Part shown: positions 1-11,300 of the stretch, in pieces
Position numbering within the stretch: the stretch's first letter is position 1
How the letters are laid out: each line of letters begins with the position of its first letter
NCBI GenBank assembly: GCA_942486035.1
Contig: CALNXK010000080.1
Coordinates: forward strand, 1-64,000
Source: Porites lobata
Taxonomy: Eukaryota; Cnidaria; Anthozoa; Scleractinia; Poritidae
DNA length: 64,000 nucleotides
Direction: 5' to 3'
Program-made: the position numbers and the translations under genes
Notes under the pieces: model-generated
What the model saw: the letters and a program-made list of their open reading frames with translations, nothing else
Database searches by the model: none
What the model was told of the DNA's origin: nothing

Positions 1-3000
1 CAAAGGGGATAGTCCATGATTTTGGTCAAAAAGTTGAAGTTTTTTCATCTTTTGTATTTATGAAAAATAGATCGAGAAAAAGTGTTTGCTGACGTTCTAG
101 ATAAAAAAGAAGCCTTTAAAGACTATAAAACAACTGTTTACGAAAAAACGCAAAATTAGAATTTTTCCAAAGGGGTTAGTCCATCGTTTTGATCAAAAAT
201 TAGAGATTTCTTCAACTTTGATTTTTATGCAAAATAGACCAAGAAAAGTATCTGGGAACGTTCTAGTTAGAAAAAGTTTCTATAATCCTTTGTAACCCCC
301 TGTAACCCTTTGTCACCCCCTGTCACCCTTGTAACCCCCCTTGTAACCCCCTGTAACCCCTTGTAACCCTTGTAACCCTTGTAAACCCTTGTAACCCCTG
401 TAACCCTGGTAACCCCTGTATTCCCATGTCATAGATCGTGAAAATAAATCGTGAAAAAACGATTTTCGACGTTTTATATAGCAAACAAGTTTTCTGAACA
501 AGAAAACATCGGTTTAAAAAACCCACAAAATTGGCATTTTTGCAAAGGGGTTAGTCCATGGTTTTGGTCAAAATTGAAATTTTGTGAACGTTTCGTTTTA
601 TGCAAAATACACCCAGAAAAAGTATTTGGTGACGTTCTCGTTAGAAAACAAGTTTTCTAGACAATATAAACATGGATTTAAAAAGAAGGCAAAATTGGCA
701 TTTTTGCAAAGGGGATAGTCCATGATTTTGGTCAAAAGTTGAAGTTTTTTTTTCATCTTTTGTATTTATGAAAAATAGATCGAGAAAAAGTGTTTGCTGA
801 CGTTCTAGATAAAAAAAGAAGCCTTTAAAGACTATAAAAAACAACTGTTTACGAAAACGCAAAATTAGAATTTTTCCAAAGGGTTAGTCCATCGTTTTGA
901 TCAAAAATTAGAGATTTCTTCAACTTTGATTTTTATGCAAAATAGACCAAAAAAAAAAAGTATCTGGGAACGTTCTAGTTAGAAAAAGTTTCTATAATCC
1001 TTTGTAACCCCTGTAACCCCTTGTCACCCCTTGTCACCCCTTGTACCCCTTGTAACCCCTTGTAACCCCTTGTTTTGTAACCCCTTGTAACCCCTTTGTA
1101 ACCCCTTGTAACCCCTGTAACCCCTGGTAATGTGTATTCCCATGTCATAGATCGTAAAAATAAATCGTGAAAAAACGATTTTCGACGTTTTATATAGCAA
1201 ACAAGCCTTTCTGAACAAGACAAACATCGGTTTAAAAAACCCACAAATTTGGCATTTTTGCAAAGGGGTTAGTCCATGGTTTTGGTCAAAAATTGGAAAT
1301 TTTGTGAACGTTTCGTTTTATGCAAAATACACCCAGAAAAAGTATTTGGTGACGTTCTCGTTAGAAAACAAGCCTTTCTAGACAATATAAACATGGATTT
1401 AAAAAGAAGGCAAAATTGGCATTTTTGCAAAGGGGATAGTCCATGATTTTGGTCAAAAAGTTGAAGTTTTTTCATCTTTTGTATTTATGAAAAATAGATC
1501 GAGAAAAAGTGTTTGCTGACGTTCTAGATAAAAAAGAAGCCTTTAAAGACTATAAAAACAACTGTTTACGAAAAACGCAAAATTAGAATTTTTCCAAAGG
1601 GGTTAGTCCATCGTTTTGATCAAAAATTAGAGATTTCTTCAACTTTGATTTTTATGCAAAATAGACCAAGAAAAAGTATCTGGGAACCTTCTAGTTAGAA
1701 AAAAGTTTCTATAATCCTTTGTAAACCTCTGTAACCCCTTGTCAGCCCCTGTCACCCCTTGTAACCCCTTGTAACCCCTTCTAACAACTTGTAACCCCCT
1801 GTAACCCCTTGTAACCCCCTGTATTCCCATGTCATAGATCGTGAAAATATCTCGTGAAAAACGATTTTCGACGTTTTATATAGCAAACAAGCCTTTCTGA
1901 ACAAGAAAAACATCGGTTTCAAAAACCCACAAAATTGGCATTTTTGCAAAGGGGTTAGTCCATGGTTTTGGTCAAAAATTGGAAATTTTGTGAACGTTTC
2001 GTTTTATGCAAAATACACCCAGAAAAAGTATTTGGTGACGTTCTCGTTAGAAAACAAGCCTTTCTAGACAATATAAACATGGATTTAAAAAGAAGGCAAA
2101 ATTGGCATTTTTGCAAAGGGGATAGTCCATGATTTTGGTCAAAAAGTTGAAGTTTTTTCATCTTTTGTATTTATGAAAAATAGATCGAGAAAAAGTGTTT
2201 GCTGACGTTCTAGATAAAAAAGAAGCCTTTAAAGACTATAAAAACAACTGTTTACGAAAAACGCAAAATTAGAATTTTTCCAAAGGGGTTAGTCCATCGT
2301 TTTGATCAAAAATTCGAGATTTCTTCAACTTTGATTTTTATGCAAAATAGACCAAGAAAAAGTATCTGGGAACGTTCTAGTTAGAAAAAAGTTTCTATAA
2401 TCCTTTGTAACCCCCTGTAACCCCTTGTCACCCCCTGTCACCCCTTGTAACCCCTTGTAACCCCTTGTAACCCCTTGTAACCCCCTGTAACCCCTGGTAA
2501 CCCCTTGTATTCCCATGTCATAGATCGTGAAACTAAATCGTGAAAAAACGATTTTCGACGTTTTATATAGCAAACAAGCCTTTCTGAACAAGAAAACATC
2601 GGGTTCAAAAACCCAGAAAATTGGCATTTTTGCAAAGGGGTAAGTCCATGGTTTTGGTCAAAAATTGGAAATTTTGTGAACGTTTCGTTTTATGCAAAAT
2701 ACACCCAGAAAAAGTATTTGGTGACGTTCTCGTTAGAAAACAAGCCTTTCTAGACAATATAAACATGGATTTAAAAAGAAGGCAAAATTGGCATTTTTGC
2801 AAAGGGGATAGTCCATGATTTTGGTCAAAAAGTTGAAGTTTTTTCATCTTTTGTATTTATGAAAAATAGATCGAGAAAAAGTGTTTGCTGACGTTCTAGA
2901 TAAAAAAGAAGCCTTTAAAGACTATAAAAACAACTGTTTACGAAAAACGCAAAATTAGAATTTTTCCAAAGGGGTTAGTCCATCGTTTTGATCAAAAATT

Positions 3001-3955
3001 AGAGATTTCTTCAACTTTGATTTTTATGCAAAATACACCAAGAAAAAGTATCTGGGAACGTTCTAGTTAGAAAAAAGTTTCTATAATCCTTTGTAACCCC
3101 TGTAACCCCTTTTTGTCACCCCCTGTCACCCCTTTGTACCCCTTGTAACCCCTTGTAACCCCTTGTAACCCCTGTAACCCCTGGTAATGTATTCCCATGT
3201 CATAGATCGTGAAAATAAATCGTCAAAAAACGATTTTCGACGTTTTATATAGCAAACAAGCCTTTCTGAACAAAAAAAACATCGGTTTCAAACACCCACA
3301 AAATTGGCATTTTTGCAAAGGGGTTAGTCCATGGTTTTGGTCAAAAATTTGTAATTTTGTGAACGTTCCGTTTTATGCAAAATACACCCAGAAAAAGTAT
3401 TTGGTGACGTTCTCGTTAGAAAACAAGCTTTTCTAGACAATATAAACATGGATTTAAAAAGAAGGCAAAATTGGCATTTTTGCATAGGGGATAGTCCATG
3501 ATTTTGGTCAAGAAGTTGAAGTTTTTTCATGTTTTGTATTTATCAAAAATAGATCGAGAAAAAGTGTTTGCTGACGTTCTAGATTAAAAAAGAATCCTTT
3601 AAAGACTATAAAAACAACTGTTTAGGAAAAACGCAAAATTCAAATTTTTCCAAACGGGTTAGTCCATCGTTTTGATCAAAAATTAGAGATTTCTTCAACT
3701 TTGATTTTTATGCAAAATAGACCAAGAAAAAGTATCTGGGAACGTTCTAGTTAGAAAAAGTTTCTATAATCCTTTTGTAACCCCTGTAACCCTTGTAACC
3801 CTAACCCTTGTAACCCCTTTGTAACCCCTTTTAACCCCTTTGTAACCCCTGTAATTAACCCCTGTATTCCTATATCATAGATCGTGAAAATAAATCGTGA
3901 AAAAACGATTTTCGACGTTTTATATAGCAAACAAGCCTTTCTGAACAAGAAAAGA
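1..3955. repeat. Higher-order satellite array, about six units of 683-721 bp
   Basis: The landmark caaaggggatagtccatgat recurs at about 1, 707, 1428, 2114, 2800 and 3483, giving spacings of 706, 721, 686, 686 and 683 bp. Within each unit a related phrase (gggg[t/a]tagtccat[g/c/a]) occurs three times, about 165 bp apart for two of the intervals, so an older monomer of about 165 bp probably lies beneath the higher-order unit. Each unit also carries a C-rich minisatellite of decamer type (ccttgtaacc), at about 285-425, 1000-1135, 1715-1835, 2400-2510, 3090-3190 and 3775-3865. The array is cut off by the window start and ends abruptly at about 3955 against the segmental duplication. Open frames here (Gly-Tyr-Lys-Gly-Leu-Gln peptides) are a by-product of the decamer and are not genes. 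Confidence 0.95.
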
Positions 3956-4045
3956 TGAGAGTCTGAGGATAGAAGGAAGACCCCGTACGGTCTGGTCGTG
4001 GTCCAGCTAGACAGCTTATTTAGACACATACACAAACGTTATTAA

Positions 4046-4900
4046 GGGACGGACCATTAGAAAAGTGATGGGGGGGGGGGGGGTGAATTTTCAGCTTGCA
4101 AGAATTTTTTTTCGGCTCACTGCTTGTGCAGGAATTTTTTTTTCAGGTGAACCCCTCTGCACGAATTTTTTTTCAGACAAATATTGCTTTTTTTTGAACA
4201 GTGAAATCTTGATTCATTATCTATGTTTTTGTGCTTTATAAATCATTCTACACTCACAACAGATCAAAGGATACAGGCCACTTTCATGCAAAATCTTTTC
4301 CAAATTGTACTCACAGTGAGAGAGGAGGAAGCCCCTTGGAGTGGACGGCTTCCCTGTGCATTTTTTCAGTCCCTGCCCTCTGGAATTCCTCTTCCACAGC
4401 CCATCATAATGATTCCATACTCCATTCACCAAAACAGCCCCTCTGCCCTCTGTGAATGCAATTTTTCATTGTATTATAGAATTCTTATTCAAGGCGGTAA
4501 GACCCATCCTCCAATTTTTATTCTGGGCACAAATAATTTTATAGAATATTTACAAAGCTGCCAAATTCTAATATTCATTTATTACAAATTTTATTTTATT
4601 ATAATACAGTATACAGTGTATGTTGTAGGCACACCAGCTGCAATTTAAAACAAAAACAAGGTTCTAATTGTCTCCTTTCAATAAGAAGAAAGTGATTTTT
4701 GTTTATTCATATTGTGCCTGGTAATATTGTTGATTTCTGAAACTCAGACTTTCTGAAAAAGTCACAAATGGACCTTCCTTCTGCATTAATTGTTTTCTTT
4801 ACCTTCTTCTTGCACGAATTTTTTTCTTGGCATTTTCCCTTGCATGATTTTTTTTTTGGTTTTCTCCCCATCCCCCATCACTTTTCTAATGGTCCGTCCC
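4046..4900. mobile_element. Harbinger-like TIR element (855 bp) with 3-bp target duplication
   Basis: The ends are inverted: the left end begins gggacggaccattagaaaag and the right end is its reverse complement, ending at 4900. Both sides are flanked by TAA (4043-4045 and 4901-4903). The duplicated locus at about 47540 reads straight through (caagtatcag) and so shows the empty site. Subterminal repeats of the type tgca(c/g)gaattttttt lie at both ends. A 3-bp TWA-type target duplication and a GGG-start TIR fit the PIF/Harbinger superfamily. The open frames inside (for example about 4223-4648 plus and 4217-4432 minus) resemble no transposase I recognise, so this is probably non-autonomous. Confidence 0.85.
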
Positions 4901-4960
4901 TAAGTATCAGGTTTGCCACGTTTCCATATTCAAGTCTCAGGGATTTTTTTCTACCTTTAG

Positions 4961-5187
4961 AGAACGATACCTACGTGGAGTGCGCTGGTAGGGTGCAGAA
5001 CACTTGTGTTAAGGTGGCCTCTACAAACTTGGAAAAAGGCAAAAATGTCCTCCAAATATTCCTTAGCTATATCAACTGCTACGATAAGGAGACGAAGACA
5101 TGCCCCTTTCCTATTGCTCGTAATATCAACGTTGTCATACAGGCCTTTAAAAAACATATTTATGCACATCGTGGCCTGCTCGCTTGA
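4961..5187 (+). pseudogene. Duplicated terminal exon of the secreted cysteine protein
   Basis: After a good acceptor (ctacctttag) the frame reads ENDTYVECAGRVQNTC and continues nearly identically to the last exon of the gene at 45624-47879. It keeps the four cysteines of that exon but lacks one residue near the start. It ends early at HRGLLA because a deletion of about 170 bp removed the last coding codons and the following 3' sequence. The signal-peptide exon and exons 2-3 are absent: the duplication begins inside what corresponds to intron 3, and satellite DNA lies upstream. A stranded exon relic is the simplest reading. Confidence 0.8.
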
Positions 5188-5189
5188 AT

Positions 5190-6490
5190 GCTCTAAAGCC
5201 AGTTTACTGCTGTAACTAGTTACATGAACAAGTTTCTTTAAAGGAGCTGTGTCGCAAAATTTATCAAAATTAAAACGTTTGGAACAGCTGCCAAATTAAG
5301 TGAAACATGAAAATAACCGCTCAAAACATTCAGGAAGAAGGACTGGTATAAATAACACACAAAATACAAAACAGGCACTGATGAACACGTTCTAGAAGAT
5401 TGGAACGGATTGTAATCAGCTTTGGAAAACCTGTTAGCCTTTCAAACTTCAGTTTTGTTGTGTGAAATGTTTCTTATAATGCTCGAGAGACACATTATTT
5501 TGTTTGTCGCGAAGCTGTGATTCTGTTGCAAGTAATTTGTCACGCTCAGTTCCATTAAGCGAATAAGAGTCCTTAATTGGCAATATTAAAAACAAGAACT
5601 AGGCGGTAGTGACACAGCCTCTTTAACCTTGACCCATGTGCTGTAATGATAATCATCTAAATATGAGGAAATAAACATTGTTTTACTTGATAAGGCTATA
5701 AAGGCTCACTGTAAGACGAAACCAGATGGTTAACTGAGAATTTAATAATGCCTACCCTAGCTACCAAGGCTTTGTTTAAGTTTCATGTAGTCCGTGTTAT
5801 AAGCAATGTTTGACGACCTTTGCTCTTCATGGAGAAATATTTTAGTAAGCTTTGGTAAATTATTTGAGTGTTGTTTAGTTAGAAAGTCCAGCTGTTATCG
5901 ACCAAAATTGTTCACTTTTACGATAAAAGCCTGAAGACTTTGCCAGATTACAACCAACCCTTCAGACTATAACATAGGGCCAACCGAATTCACCTCTGGA
6001 CACGGGTACTGCACAGGCCCTAAAATAACCTCATTGAAAATCCTCCTAAAATACCTCTTTTAAAGTGATTTTGCTTGCTGCCATGTAATGTGCTTTTGTG
6101 TGTGTTAAGGGGTGAGAATGGTCACCCCTTATAGGTCCTCAAAGCAAACAATCGATGACGTAACACTTGTCGAAACTCGAACTATACATTTTGCATGAAT
6201 ATTAAATAGTCGTCTCGTTTTGTTGAAACAAATTCTACCGCGTTTACTCATATTGGAAAATTTTATCACTTGTTTGTCCCATGAAATATCACGTGACATT
6301 GCTTTTATCCCATCAACCCTAAAGCCAGTGCAAAGATGGGGGGTATCGTGAATAAGGTCCAAACTTCCTAGTGAAACACGTTCATGTCTTAACTCACCAT
6401 AGATACAATTCTTTTTTGCAACGTTCCTTCTTCTACGCTCAAAACAAAACAAAACAAAAAAAAACACAACCAGTATGGGAATCACATAAT
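5190..6490. other. Noncoding segment shared by both duplication copies
   Basis: This matches about 48010-49300 with small indels. A minus-strand frame containing YGELRHERVSLGSLDLIHDT is seen in both copies (near 6400 and 49200). It carries indels, has different ends in the two copies and no splice context, so I do not call it a gene. Nothing else is recognised. Confidence 0.6.
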
Positions 6491-6497
6491 TATTAAC

Positions 6498-6839
6498 TTA
6501 TATTTGATAACTGTCTCCAAAAGAAGTTTTGGGTTTTGAAGGTCGGTGGCGGGGTTGAGGGAAGTGCAAGTGATGCAGAAACACAGCTTGACGCACCAAA
6601 GTACGACATTGAACTTGTCGACCTCTTGCAGTTTGTTGGTACACGTGAAGTCGTACGTAGTTGAAGACGTGGGAGGATAATGACTTAAGGACCCGATATA
6701 TGGGCCTCGCTCCAGCTGTGGGTGAAAAATAATATGCAGTTGACGTTAAACGTTGTACTGGATGAGGAGGGGTAACCGCCTGTACAACGGGAACGCGCAC
6801 TCGAACCACCACATCGGTGCACCACCATTCCGAAAACAT
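6498..6839 (-). pseudogene. Displaced relic of the Ser-rich PARP tail, copy 1
   Basis: Read on the minus strand, this segment resembles the Ser/Thr/Tyr-rich tail of the plus-strand PARP (37020-37130), most clearly in the paralogous relic at 49890-50230 where GGYPSPSSTTF and PYTSAS are preserved. Here it is spread over several frames. It lies about 1.5 kb downstream of the end of the ART exon (8303), which now stops right after the catalytic domain. The tail was evidently cut off by inserted sequence before the segmental duplication, because both copies share the arrangement. Confidence 0.6.
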
Positions 6840-6849
6840 TTAAGTGAAC

Positions 6850-8300
6850 TATAATAATAATCAGTTTATTAAACCCTTTGGTAGTGTATAACACTAAATT
6901 ACAAGGGAGGTCAAGAAAACGCAGAACACATAATTACACATGCCAAGAAGGCAAAAACAATTAAATCCTATTGTAACTGCGGGTAACAAGATTACTAAGG
7001 TGGTCCGTTCTGACAAGGCGGAATTCAGAACGGAAAAGACCACCGTTTTCTTTTTCTCAAGTTTTGATAAGGACCAGTAAGCGAACATCCATCGACACTT
7101 CTGTAAAGAGCACCTTAAAATTACTGAGTAAACTTGCCAAGTTTTCAAATGATACGTCTGAAGCTAGCGAAGAGAAGGCGCAAACGTACCCCTCGCAATA
7201 ACATCTGGAATTATTCGCGACTTTTCAAAATCACTCTCCAAATTAACACCTTTACTGACTTTGAAGCGTTCTTCAGTTCCAGTGGTCTTAACGGACAAAG
7301 TTAATAAAAAACGTGGACATCTTCGTTACTGAACTGTTCCTTTCCGGAACTTTTAACGTAAATTAACTCAGGCTTAAACTTGGCCCATTTTAAGACTATG
7401 TACAAATGCATTTTAATAAGCCCTATGCATGATAACTTAATCCAGATAACTTCTTAAATCTACCGTGACTAAACGCGATGTTACACGGAATTAACGTTTT
7501 GTACCGACGATTTTCAGCGCAACACAGCTTTGCAACACTGTTGCGATATCGTTCTAATTGTTACAATATTGTTCTAAAATTGTTGCCAAAAATCATCGTC
7601 GCTTATGGTCACTTGTAACATTGCCTTAAAGGCTTGGTTACGACTGCAGGGGGTACAATTGACCCTTAAAATAGAGAGCTTTAACAACCACGTCGATGAC
7701 TTTAGAGAAAACGTCCACAAAAACCAGGCACACTTTTTGGTATATTTCCTTGACGTCCGCTACAACGAGAAACGTACTAACGCGATGCAATAGTGAGTTT
7801 TTAAAATGTTCGTTACGAAATATGCTTATATGTGCGATTTGGGAATAAAAGGAGAAGCAATAGCCAACTGCCTTCTTTGTTTAGTTTTCCATCTACATCA
7901 TATTAATGAGCATCTGAGTCCGTTCAAGGCCACCAATTTTTGATGCGCTTTCATAGCGTCCACGCAAAATAACGCGTGATATGACAGATCTACAAACTTT
8001 GTCGAACTGGAAGTAAATGTCCCGAGAACAATAGGCATTCTGCGCGATGGGACGTTAAAACACGTGCACAACAACGACAATTTTATTCCTTCTCTTTTTC
8101 AAGTGCAATACAGCGGTAAAGAGTTTAACTTCAAGAAAATTTGCCTACAAGACAAACTGAGGCTGAATAAACATAAATTTTGAGAGAATGGAAGTTCATT
8201 GTGACGTTTTCAGTGCTGGCGTCTTCGTTGTGGTTGATAAAGGTCCCAAACTGTTGCCTGCGAGTGTCAAGGTTTTGGAACAGGTGCTCTTAATGCAGGC
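6850..8300. other. Noncoding insert-like DNA downstream of the minus-strand PARP
   Basis: The segment is shared with about 50240-51310. It contains a degenerate stretch of the type 'caacactgttgcgatatcgttc / gttacaatattgttc' near 7510-7590 that looks like an old small transposon. No coding exon is supported. Confidence 0.5.
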
Positions 8301-8302
8301 TG

Positions 8303-11300
8303 CTAATAGCTGCCTTGAGATATGGAGTATTTGATTATGTACTCCGGGTAGAACTGATCAGTATCAAAAATGACGAAAATGGTAGGACATGACATATCAT
8401 CAACACAGGAATCGTACAGATCACTTGCTGGGTTCGAAGGGTCCTTTGACGGTGGCCTTCGATAATTGGACTGGCCAGTAGTGTAAGACCCAGCGAGGAC
8501 CTTGGCCACGAACATGAACTTAGACCCTTTGGAATCTTCCTTAGCGTAACTATCGCTGAAGGAAGAGTTTAATGCAAAATAGCTTCCCTGTCCGTAAGCA
8601 GTTGCGTTCTTCCCATGAAGACGCCAGTCAAAGTTCTGTTTACAAATAGCTTCCACATTTTCAGGGCTGGTTCCATGAAACAATTGTCTCTCGTTTACGA
8701 ACCTTCCCTGGTGGGAACCAGTCTTCGCAGCTCCCATGTTTTCCTTTTTTCTAAATAAAATACAAAAATTTAAATAGACCTTAATTTCGTGTCCACACAT
8801 TTCAAATCCAGGAGGGCGAAGGAAGCATGCCGATGACCTAAATGCCAACCTCGCTAGCGAGCTGTCTCTCCGTCAAATTCACTCCCATTTACCTGTTACG
8901 TACCCAAGAGGACAGGGACAGAGACCCGGAAACGAGGTTGCCCTCTACTGAAAGAGATAAGGGCGGGGGCGTGAAATGCCTCAAGCAACCCTTGTAAATA
9001 GAACAGAGTATCCTTAAAAGAAAGATGTTCTGTTTTAAAAATATAACTAGAAATATGTTATTACAAAAACCTCGTGAAGCTGTATACATCAGCATTTAGA
9101 CTAAAGGGAAACAAGCTAAAGGGAAAAACGTGAAAGCAAAACAAAAAACTATATAAACAGAAAAAGGTTAACAACAAAGTATGAATTCAAAGGTACAGAT
9201 TTCATTCAAGGAAAAGCAAGGTTTTGATGATAAAAAGCCGAACTGAAACGCACTTCGGAAAAACAAACATATCCCTCAATCTACGTCTGCCTGCGAAGTG
9301 AGACGCACTGAAAAATGTCTTTTTTTATCTCGATTTTCGCTCTTATTTATTTTAAGCGACTGTTCCAAATTGCTTCATTGTTCTCTGTACATACTTTTGC
9401 CGTCGAAAGTCACCACCAAAGGCATTTCTTAATCGCCAAAACGGCCGCAAAAACAGTTAAAACAATATCGACCATGTTTCTCGCTTGTTGAGGTCATTAC
9501 ATTGCGGACACCAAGACAAATATTCAAAGAAATATAAATGGGCCGCACGCGTTTGCAGGCCGCTATGATCTGTAGGCGATCTGCGGAGTGCGCGCACCGC
9601 AACGATTATAAATCTCGCTTTGCGAGGGTGCCTGCGGAGCCTCGCTTCGCGGGGAATTATAGTTTCTTCAGTTCTCAAGTATTACTACACACAAAGATCA
9701 ATTACCCCTTCACAATTAATCTCTGTCTTCACAGATAATTCGTTTTTTTAAGGTTTGTTATAAGCGCCAGAAACGTTTGTTATTATTACAGTACACCTTA
9801 CAGTTAATGCACTTGTCTACCTTTGGTACTTTTCCCACATGAAAGGGTTTTGCACCCGTTCAATGCCAATGATTACCACCCTCCGCTCTATTGACTCTCT
9901 GAAGAGTTTTTCCACTTGCTTAAATTCGCCAGAACGTCCTGATAATGGAACACGTTTATATTGCATCGTAGATGGCATTGGATCCCAACTGCCTCTTGAA
10001 TATTTTCCTTGCTGGTTGCTAACTAGTACTTCGTTCTGAGACCTAATTAAAAAGATGATTAATGCATACACGTCATTGTTCTTACATTCCAAAAATGTTC
10101 CGTGCCACAATCAGTAGTTTTAATATAAGTTACTGAGCAGTAGATAGTGCTAGTTGAAACTATCGTCATGGGTTTCACTTGAACGGAAAAAACTGCTAAA
10201 TATCGGCCAAAAAGTTTTCAAACTACTATTCAAAATATCCAAGGAATGTTACCAAAATCTCTTGAACTATAGATATTTTCTTATTGTAGTTTTCATATTA
10301 AGTTATTGTTTCAAATTTGTCATTGTTTATTAATACTGCGCATGATCAAAAAGCTTATTTTGTGACGTCAAAAAATGAAATTTGAGAATTCAAATCAGAC
10401 AAGTTCCTCAATTTTTTATGCTCTGTATTTCTGCAAAGTACCAAAGTTTCAGATTAAATACTCAGTTAAAAAATAAACTTTTAGGAGTTTTGATTTTTTA
10501 ATTGGCCACGAGAGTCACGTGACTGGTAACCACAGAAACGCTTAATTCAAGATATTCCTGGAATCAATTCAAGGATTGCTGCTTGTATTTATTTCAGTGA
10601 CATACTTTTTAAAGGAAACAAAGTTATAGAATTTACGCCCCCACATAATTTGTTGGCCCGCAGTCTCAAAAAATCCCCATCATGCATAGAGCCGACCCTA
10701 TATAAAGATTTAGCCATGGCCAAAAGCGAAGCTCTCATGGAATCTTTGAAGAAATGTCTTTATGGAGTAATTTCAAGAAGTAAACTGAACTCAGTAGATA
10801 CCCATTTAAGACAGCTGTCAATTGACCATAAGTGGAGGTCCAATATCAAGTTGAACAAAGGTTGTTTTCAGGCCTTCTCAGTCGTTTTCCGGTGAATAAA
10901 ACTGACTTTTGTACGTTTTGTCGGCATTCGGTTTTTTGTTTCTCATCATTTGACTGTCCCTATAGTCGTTAAACCCCACTCATACACTCAGGAATTAGTC
11001 TCGTTATACTCTGAACATATCATTGGCCATAGTTTGTCACCTTTCCAGTAATTAAAATCACACAAATACCTTATAAGTTGAGAAATGCCATCTTTGGATA
11101 CAAACTTTGCAGGCCTTCTTCTTACTTTCTTTACGGTAGCGTATATTACTTTTTTCTGGCTCATGTCACCCGATGAGTCAAAACTTAAAATGTAATTCTG
11201 GTCTGAAATGCAGAACCTGGAGTCTTTTTCCTTGTCCAAGAAGGCTTTCTCTAGAAGTTCTTGGAGGTCTCTTCCCTGTGAATGGAATTTCAACTCGTCA

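Noticed and set aside
313..3530. Many open frames with GYKGLQGV-like and KACFLTRTSPNTF-like peptides in the first 3.5 kb
   Set aside because: They repeat with the satellite unit, change frame between units and come directly from the decamer and monomer repeats. They are not genes or collagen-like proteins.
285..3865. C-rich (gtaacccc)n stretches as an internal telomere
   Set aside because: The unit is a decamer and variable, not TTAGGG/CCCTAA; only a single ccctaaccc-like stretch occurs. They are part of each satellite unit.
285..3865. CRISPR array
   Set aside because: The repeats are tandem without unique spacers, and the window is clearly eukaryotic.
4223..4648. 141-codon frame inside the Harbinger-like element
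   Set aside because: No similarity to a transposase, Myb or other known domain and low-complexity C-terminus; probably chance.
6129..6485. Minus-strand frame YGELRHERVSL... shared with 49015-49293
   Set aside because: The similarity follows from the segmental duplication of noncoding DNA. The ends differ, indels shift the frame and there is no splice context or family.
9538..9738. GC-rich segment resembling a structural RNA or tRNA
   Set aside because: It has 'cgcttt/tgcgag' stems but no cloverleaf with anticodon and T-loop signatures. The partner in copy 2 (52568-52768) is not conserved as a structure.
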